Shown piece by piece: positions 57,918-64,000 of a DNA stretch of 64,000 nucleotides. A model generated the notes under the pieces. The model searched no databases. It saw only the letters and a program-made list of their open reading frames with translations, and was not told the origin of the DNA. Each line of letters starts with the position of its first letter. Position 1 is the first letter of the stretch. Source of the DNA: Stropharia rugosoannulata (taxonomy: Eukaryota; Basidiomycota; Agaricomycetes; Agaricales; Strophariaceae); assembly GCA_028532985.1 (NCBI GenBank), contig JANCIK010000011.1:1054001-1118000 (forward strand), read 5' to 3'. A program made the position numbers and the translations under genes.

Positions 57918-58912
57918 CATAAATTCGAGCAAGTGGGAAACATCTGGTTCTCTGTGTTTGTAATCGAAGGAATCGGTACGCATGCAGTAGCCTTAACATA
58001 TCTTACAGACCTTACGCTTACGTTCTCAGTGGCATTCGTCATACAGACATTTTATGGCTGGCGAATTGCTATTATCTCCAACCTCAAAGTTCCAACAGTA
58101 CTAATACTTCTGGTAAGGTCTAAGCTTCCGTTCTTCCTAGAAGGAATTTATATGATATTCACAACGACTGCTACTACTACTAGTTATCTCTTACTTCTTT
58201 CACATGCTCAATCGTGGCAGCCGCTGAAATGGAAATTGTGGGGAACTTAGTCATAGTATTTACCAAAAAGAAGATAGCTGACCTTCTAGTTGTGAGTACC
58301 TGATAGAAGTGCACACCACTTTGACACCTTTGTGGCTTACAAAATAACCCAGATTTCATCCGCAACGTCCACTGCATGTGATGTTATGATAGCTGGATTT
58401 ATGACATATTATGTACGTATATCTTGCAGTGGTTGCAAAAAAACTTAACGATCAACTCTTTCACAGTTGTATTCTCGGATCCCAGAAGGTATCCAGTTTA
58501 GGCAGACGCGTCACATTGTCTTGCGAATAATTCGATCAGCAATTGAAACTGGCAGCATTACTGGTACGTATCAATCTAATCGCAAAGTCTGGTACTTCCC
58601 TAAGTCTGATCTCTGAACTATGTAGCATGTACAGCTATCATTGTGTTGGTTCTTCTCGTGACCTCAAAGTCCACTACTCCATATTATATCTGTCCGATTG
58701 GAATATTCTCCGGCCTTTATTCCTCTGCATTGCTTGCATTGCTCAATAGTCGGATTAGGAAATACGTCATTGTTTCGTCCCTTACCACCACCGTTCAATC
58801 AGCACATGAAGATGGAATGAGTCATTTTCCTGCACAAATGGAATTTGCTAGAAATGATTCAACTCTGAGAAGTTCAGTTTTGGCAGGCAGAATGGAGTCC
58901 CCGCAGTCATAA
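57918..58912 (+). pseudogene. DUF6534-like membrane protein, 3' part, split by transposon
   Basis: Coding resumes at the CATA (His codon plus A) with HKFEQVGNIWFSVFV. It continues with family marks: FVIQTFYGWRIAIIS (the usual QxFYxWRI), STACDVMIAGFMTYY (the usual DVLIAGxMxYYL), TRHIVLRIIRSAIETGSITA, and near the C-terminus ICPIGIFSGLYSSALLALLN followed by SR. Exons are separated by short introns that I did not fully map. The stop is at 58910-58912. With the transposon in place no complete protein can be made. Confidence 0.8.
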
Positions 58913-59260
58913 CTTTATGAAAGTTGTTAGTACAACTTATCATGTAATATACTACTATAGATATATAGAATATAGAATATGGCTGGCCTTGATTTTTTTT
59001 TGGCATCGGCTAGGAGACACTATGATGGACATTAAATGCTCTCAAGTAGGTATTGAGAAATATGTAAGTATAAGCTACTACAGGACTCTGCGAGCCAACC
59101 CTTCGGATCTGTTTTCGGCAGAAATGCCACGCTCAACGTCAATGCCTGACAATGCCGAATAAATTGCCGCATGACCAAAATCAAAAAATGATTGACAATT
59201 TCACAACAATTTCGAGTTCCAACTCAACTGCAGCTTGTTCATTGTGTAACTCATAACATC
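58913..59260. other. Intergenic, dehydrogenase promoter
   Basis: No gene seen between the split DUF6534 gene and the dehydrogenase start. Confidence 0.55.
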
Positions 59261-60909
59261 ATGTCGCAAATGCATGCAGCATGTTTTAAAGCTGTGAGCC
59301 TGACATATACTTCAAGGCACATTGATCCTAGAGTTGTGTATTTGCTAACGACAAGCATTTGTTCCTCGTATCCCAGCCTCGCCAGTTCGAGATCATCTCA
59401 GTCCCAATTCCACAGATCAGTGCAGATCAGGTACTTTTAAAGGGTAATAAAACCAATTTCAAGCTCTAGTATACAATTTACATTTGGACCTAGTCAGCTG
59501 TTGTGGAATCTGTGGCTCAGATCAGCATTTTGCAGAGGTTTGTCACCTATATATATATATTCAACTCAATCAGGTACAAAGTTACTTGACAACTGATTTT
59601 CGCGGAAGGGCTCTTCTCTTGTCAAATATCCAGTAAGTCTTTTCTCTGAGTTAGCAAACATCCGTATTGCACTTAATTTGAAATTATGCAAGTTCATTCC
59701 AGGTCATGAAATTGTTGGGATTGTCTGGAAAGTCGGAAGTTCAGTCAATGGCCTTGCTGTCGGCGACCGCTGCGTTGCAGACAATACTGTATTTGTATAT
59801 TTTTCTATCACAGTTTTCTAGTATCTAGTGCTAATTTCTTCCATGCCTGTTAGTGCCAAAGCTGCTTCTATTGTCGTCGCGATCAGCAGGTCCTGTGCGA
59901 GAATCTGAATATAATTGGGGTAACAATACAAGGTGCATTCACTGAGTATGTTGCCGTGTAAGTACTGGAGTACATTCTGCGCATAGCACAACCTTATGAA
60001 GCATCATCAGTCAAGGTAACAAACTCTACAAGATTAACAACTTGACAGACGAAGAAGCTACGCTCATTGAACCAGCGTCGGCTGCAATCCACGGTATTGA
60101 TAGACTCAATCCATCAGCTGGTATCGATGCCTTAGTACTAGGAGCTGGTCCATCCGGTTCGGGAATATTGTGCCAATTTATATGAAAGACATATTCTGAT
60201 TAATTGCGATTTATAGGGCTCATTATTGCTCAACTACTGAAGCTAAATGGAGCATCCAAGGTAGTCATTGCTTCAAACGGTGGGAAAAAGATGGAGATAG
60301 CCAGGCAACTTGAAGCGGCAGACGAATATATCGACATTGACCGCAACAGTTCTGGTTCTCATTGGGCACTTATGAAGGAGAGATATCCTCGCGGCTTTGA
60401 TATTGTTGTAAGCATTTATATCTCTCCTGTCAAGCATGGATCAGGCTTACTGGCATATTTCCGTCTGTAACAACACAGGTTGAAGCCACGGCATCGGAAG
60501 AAGTGGTCAACAATGCTATATCATTTGTGCGCAGAGGAGGGACTCTTATGTTATACGGGCTATATCCGAGCTCCCAGACGGTGCATTGGTCTCCTGCCAA
60601 GATTTTTCAGGATGAAATAAAAGTGGGTAAAAGGATCACTCCATTGGCATTTACTAACATGTGCTTGATTGGTAGATTATTGGTACATTTGCTCAAGCAA
60701 ATTGCTTCTCGCGCTCCATTGCCTACCTCGAAAGTGGCAAGATAAAAGTCAAAGGAATGGTAGGCTCAAGTTCATCTGACGCTTAGTAAGGACATTCCTT
60801 TAATTAAATTAAATTTTAGGTCACAGATGTCTTCGCCATTCGTGATTTTGAGAAGGCTCTCGAAAAAATGAAGAGTAAGACAGCATGCAAGATTATGCTT
60901 CGCCCGTAA
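59261..60909 (+). CDS. Zinc-dependent medium-chain alcohol/polyol dehydrogenase
   Basis: Eleven exons: 59261-59293, 59377-59443, 59494-59537, 59609-59632, 59693-59788, 59854-59957, 60011-60156, 60217-60407, 60479-60622, 60676-60759 and 60820-60909. They give 340 residues, the normal MDR length. The catalytic zinc site is [10 protein letters not shown] with FIPGHEIVG. The structural zinc cysteines are CQSCFYC and VLC. The Rossmann motif spans a splice (VLGAGPSG then LIIAQLL), and the following [11 protein letters not shown] suggests the cofactor pocket. The C-terminal part has [11 protein letters not shown] and IIGTFAQ. It resembles sorbitol, arabinitol or threonine-type dehydrogenases; the exact substrate cannot be read. 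No motif is missing. Confidence 0.93.
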
Positions 60910-61304
60910 AGCATATAATGAGATATATACTACTATGGCACTTCAGTCTTATAGCTCAATTTAAAGTCACCGACATTGAATTCCGAATGGCAGCATCGAT
61001 CAAGCATCGATACATTTTGATTACACAATTGGAATGCTTAGCCCTTTAATATACTAGAGACTAGTTGCAATGTCCGGCGCTCATTATATATATATCAGTC
61101 TGATTACTGAGGCTAAGAATCTGTTCGGCGTGTACGAGACAACGGTCGCACACAAGTTCGAGCGCACTAATACTTTGTGATGCGCAATGACGCAAGGATA
61201 CTACTACACGTAGCGCAAGCAAGGCCGGCCCGTTCTCCCGTCAATATGCACTGTAATGATGTGGCTGTGCAATTTTTCTCTCTGGCGCTCTCACTCACGC
61301 CATC
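60910..61304. other. Intergenic, UTP22 promoter region
   Basis: About 395 bp with a TA-dinucleotide run near 61087. No gene seen. Confidence 0.6.
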
Positions 61305-64000
61305 ATGGCCCACGCTCTTAAGAAAAAGCGAGCAGAAATACCGGCTTCAGAGAAGGTATTTCATAGGGAAAATATTTATTAACACTGCTTAATACGTAGA
61401 CAGTCCCAAAAAATTGACGAGAATACGGATGGAGATCATGATATGGATTACGCGGAGGTTTCTGAAGATGCTTCAGAAGTAAGCGGAATGGAGGAAGATA
61501 TACAAGAAGACGAATGGGACGGCATATCTGGTCCTACGGAGAGTTCTGGGAACGCGATACATGTCCCCCATACCACCACAAAGGCTAATAAACCGCCAAC
61601 TGGGGAGGAACTGCGGGCTATCAAGGATGCCAGTGATCTCTTCAAGTCGAGTTCATTCAAGCTCCAGGTTGGTGCATAGATAATTTTAATAGGATCCGAC
61701 AGTAATATTTTTCTTAGGTTGATGCTCTGCTACCTAATGTGCGCCCAAAAGTGACGAGAATACCGCCTCTGGAACAGTTCCTGTTCGCTTTGCACTCTTT
61801 GCTGAACGAAATACCATCCGTCGCCGCACAACATCCTTTGGAAGCTGCTCGAGAGCTGTTGAAAAAGGGTATCGCTGTCCCATACTCATTACCATTGCCA
61901 TCCGAAGACACCAATTGGAAGGTCGCCTTTGAACCTCCCAGCGACATCACGCTTGTTGGCAGTTGGGCTAACAAGGTTGCCGTGAAACCAAAAGATGGGC
62001 GTAAATTTGGTGTGGATCTAGCTGTGGAAATGCCAAATGTGTGTAATTTATTGTTTTATTATTATGCTCGATTTGCTAATGGTGATGCAGACCCTGTTCC
62101 AGGAGAAAGATTACCTGAACGGACGATTTTTCCACAAACGATCGTTCTATCTTGCGACTATTGCATCTGCCATCCAGAAATCTAAGGAAATGGACGTCGA
62201 AGTCGCGTATGAATCGCTGTCCGGAGATACCAGATTGACTAAGCTGGTCCTTGTGCCTAGAGATAGTACGTCTTGCACAAATTCGTGACGCATACATTCT
62301 CAATTTGTTTCAGACGATTCCCCGCGTAATTTTACGAAACTGAACGCCAAAGTTTGTATCATCCCAGTTTTAGCCACAAACTCCCCTATTCCCTTACACC
62401 GACTTTCACCTTCGCACTCCAATATCCGCGTACACAACGCAGCAGACAGTAAAAACCAGGGAGCACAATCATCCACTCAACTACCTAGTCCATATTACAA
62501 CAATTCCATTTTGCGCACTATGACTCCGAAATACCAGCTTCTTGCGATACACGAACTCCAAAAAGAATGTCCTGCCTTCTCTGATGCTCTAACTCTGCTG
62601 CGGGTGTGGGCAAATCAACGTGGCTACAGCGAAGGTAGCAGGATGTGTGTTCGCGGATTTGAAGGAGCGGGACCATGGTGGTGGTCTATTCTGGCCCTGC
62701 TTCTCAATGGGGAGGAACGACGACCAGGCGCTACCAAAGCCAACAAACGGAAATCAGTCGGCCGGGGGCTGAGTTCGTATCAGCTCTTCAAAGCAGCTTT
62801 GGAATTTCTTGGTGAGTATATATTTGTTTAGAGATCTGCTTTGACTCATTAAACGCAGCCAAGCATGACTGGCAGAATGAACCAGTTTTTGTAAGATCGG
62901 CCGAGGGACATCGCGTAAATATCTCATTCACATTGAGTTCAACGATATCTAACATTGTACCTCAGTACGCCCCAGAAGAGTATAAAGTTCATGTTGATTC
63001 AGTGTTCGTCGATTCGGCATCGCTCACGAACCTTTTGGCCGGTGTCCCTCTAGGCTCCCTGGACCTGGTGAGCATCCGCATTGCCAATTCAATTTACAAA
63101 TTAATAATGCAATTAGCTACGATATGATGCATGCAAAACTCTCCAAGTACTTAATCAAGCTTCTTTTTCGGGAGATCCATTCACCAAGGTCTTTCTGAAA
63201 GATTGCCGTGAATTGAACACGCGCTTCGATGTTATCCTTCGGTAAGCTTAATTTCACCACTAAGTGTCGCCGAATCTCACGTTTGACCATCTCAGCGTCA
63301 ATGTTTCATCAGCCAGACCTCGTAGCACTTCTGCTCACCATACGATTGACATCGGTTCCCCTGCTAATGCTCTTCTCTCGTCCATGAATTCCCTTCTCCG
63401 TCAAGGCTTGGGTGATAGATCCCGCGCTGTGACCATCCTCCACCCGACATCTACTCCACGTGCTTTATCACTAGCACATCCGTCAAGTCCAGATACCATC
63501 TTTATAGGGATTGTGCACGATCCCCAACATGCATTTCGCCTGGTCGACCATGGCCCAGCAGCTGACTCTGACGATCAATCTGCCTTGGAGAAGTTCCGCC
63601 AGCTATGGGGCGACAAGTCGGAGCTGCGACGCTTCAAGGATGGTCGCATCATGGAGAGTGTTGTCTGGGAGGTCACCACAGCCGACGAAAGGGCACATGT
63701 TCCATCTATGGTTGTCCGTCATCTTCTGAAGCATCATTTCAATATCGAACAAGGCGATGTAGAAGTGTGGCAGACATCGTTCGACTCTCTCCTTCGCCTT
63801 CCGCAGTTAGTCTCGCGCGAGTACACAGGGTCGGGTATCTCTGCCGGTTTCAAGGGCGCATTGACAGCCTTCGACAATCTAGTAAAGGCAATCAAGAAGC
63901 TCGACGATGAACTGCCCTTGTCACTTCTGACTGTTTCACCGATATCAGACATGCTACGATACACGAGCGTCTTTAGTCCGGTTCCCCTTCCCATTACCAT
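61305..64000 (+). CDS. UTP22: UTP22/NOL6 (Nrap) pre-rRNA processing protein, 3' end beyond window
   Basis: The gene starts MAHALKKKRAEIPASEK at 61305, has several short introns, and is still open at the window end. After an acidic N-terminus (EDASEVSGMEEDIQEDEWDG) come the conserved parts: VDALLPNVRPKVTRIPPLE, the nucleotidyltransferase-like LVGSWANK with VDLAVEMP, KDYLNGRFFHKRSFYLA, LLRVWANQRGYSEG, and later ELRRFKDGRIMESVVWEV. This order is specific for Nrap/UTP22. Known role: part of the UTP-C module of the small-subunit processome in the nucleolus, needed for 18S rRNA maturation. Codon pattern and splice sites look normal. The protein should be about 1100 residues, so more than a third is missing. 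Confidence 0.93.

Overview
The window is nuclear DNA from a filamentous basidiomycete, almost certainly an agaricomycete mushroom. Most genes are cut by many GT-AG introns of 45-60 bp with CTNAC-type branch sites. The gene families are also typical of the group: F-box proteins, a CorA-like protein, DUF6534 membrane proteins, multi-exon P450s and Tnp2-type transposons. Exon boundaries given here were worked out by hand from splice signals, reading phase and protein-family patterns.

Region 1 (1-14.3 kb) is repeat-rich. A segment of about 3.4 kb at 1-3405 recurs almost identically in direct orientation at 10332-13740. It holds a module array followed by an F-box gene, which is intact in the right copy and truncated and frameshifted in the left copy. 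Between the copies lie two divergently arranged, intron-dense units without long reading frames: minus strand 4.1-6.25 kb and plus strand 8.7-10.4 kb. The plus unit runs on into the right repeat copy.

Region 2 (14.5-42 kb) is a mostly ordinary gene-dense stretch. It contains two tandem paralogues of a small unknown family, a poorly resolved coiled-coil gene, an AIF/FSP1-like FAD oxidoreductase, Mo25/Hym1, and a ubiquitin-conjugating enzyme with a long tail carrying SUMO-interaction-like motifs. Convergent to the E2 is a 1258-residue SUV39/Clr4-type histone H3K9 methyltransferase. Next come a CorA-like gene with a probable frameshift, a long gene-poor gap, an OPT oligopeptide transporter, and a stand-alone protein resembling the N-terminal region of GTPBP1/2.

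Region 3 (42-61 kb) starts with a 14-exon cytochrome P450. A DUF6534 membrane-protein gene follows, split by a 12.15-kb transposon at 45768-57917. The transposon begins CACTGTG, ends CACAGTG and is flanked by CATA on both sides. Removing it and one CATA restores the DUF6534 reading frame. It carries a Tnp2 (CACTA/Plavaka-like) transposase with one in-frame TGA, an inverted array of a 16-bp motif around a minisatellite, and two further same-strand genes of unknown function. One of these encodes a long 11-residue-repeat helix followed by an acidic tract. After the broken gene comes an 11-exon zinc-dependent alcohol/polyol dehydrogenase.

Region 4 (61.3-64 kb) is the first part of UTP22/NOL6, a ribosome-biogenesis gene that runs off the right edge.

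The best candidates for something new are the transposon with its accessory genes and inverted motif array, the intron-rich ORF-poor divergent units in region 1, and the neighbouring E2 and H3K9 methyltransferase that both carry SIM-like motifs.
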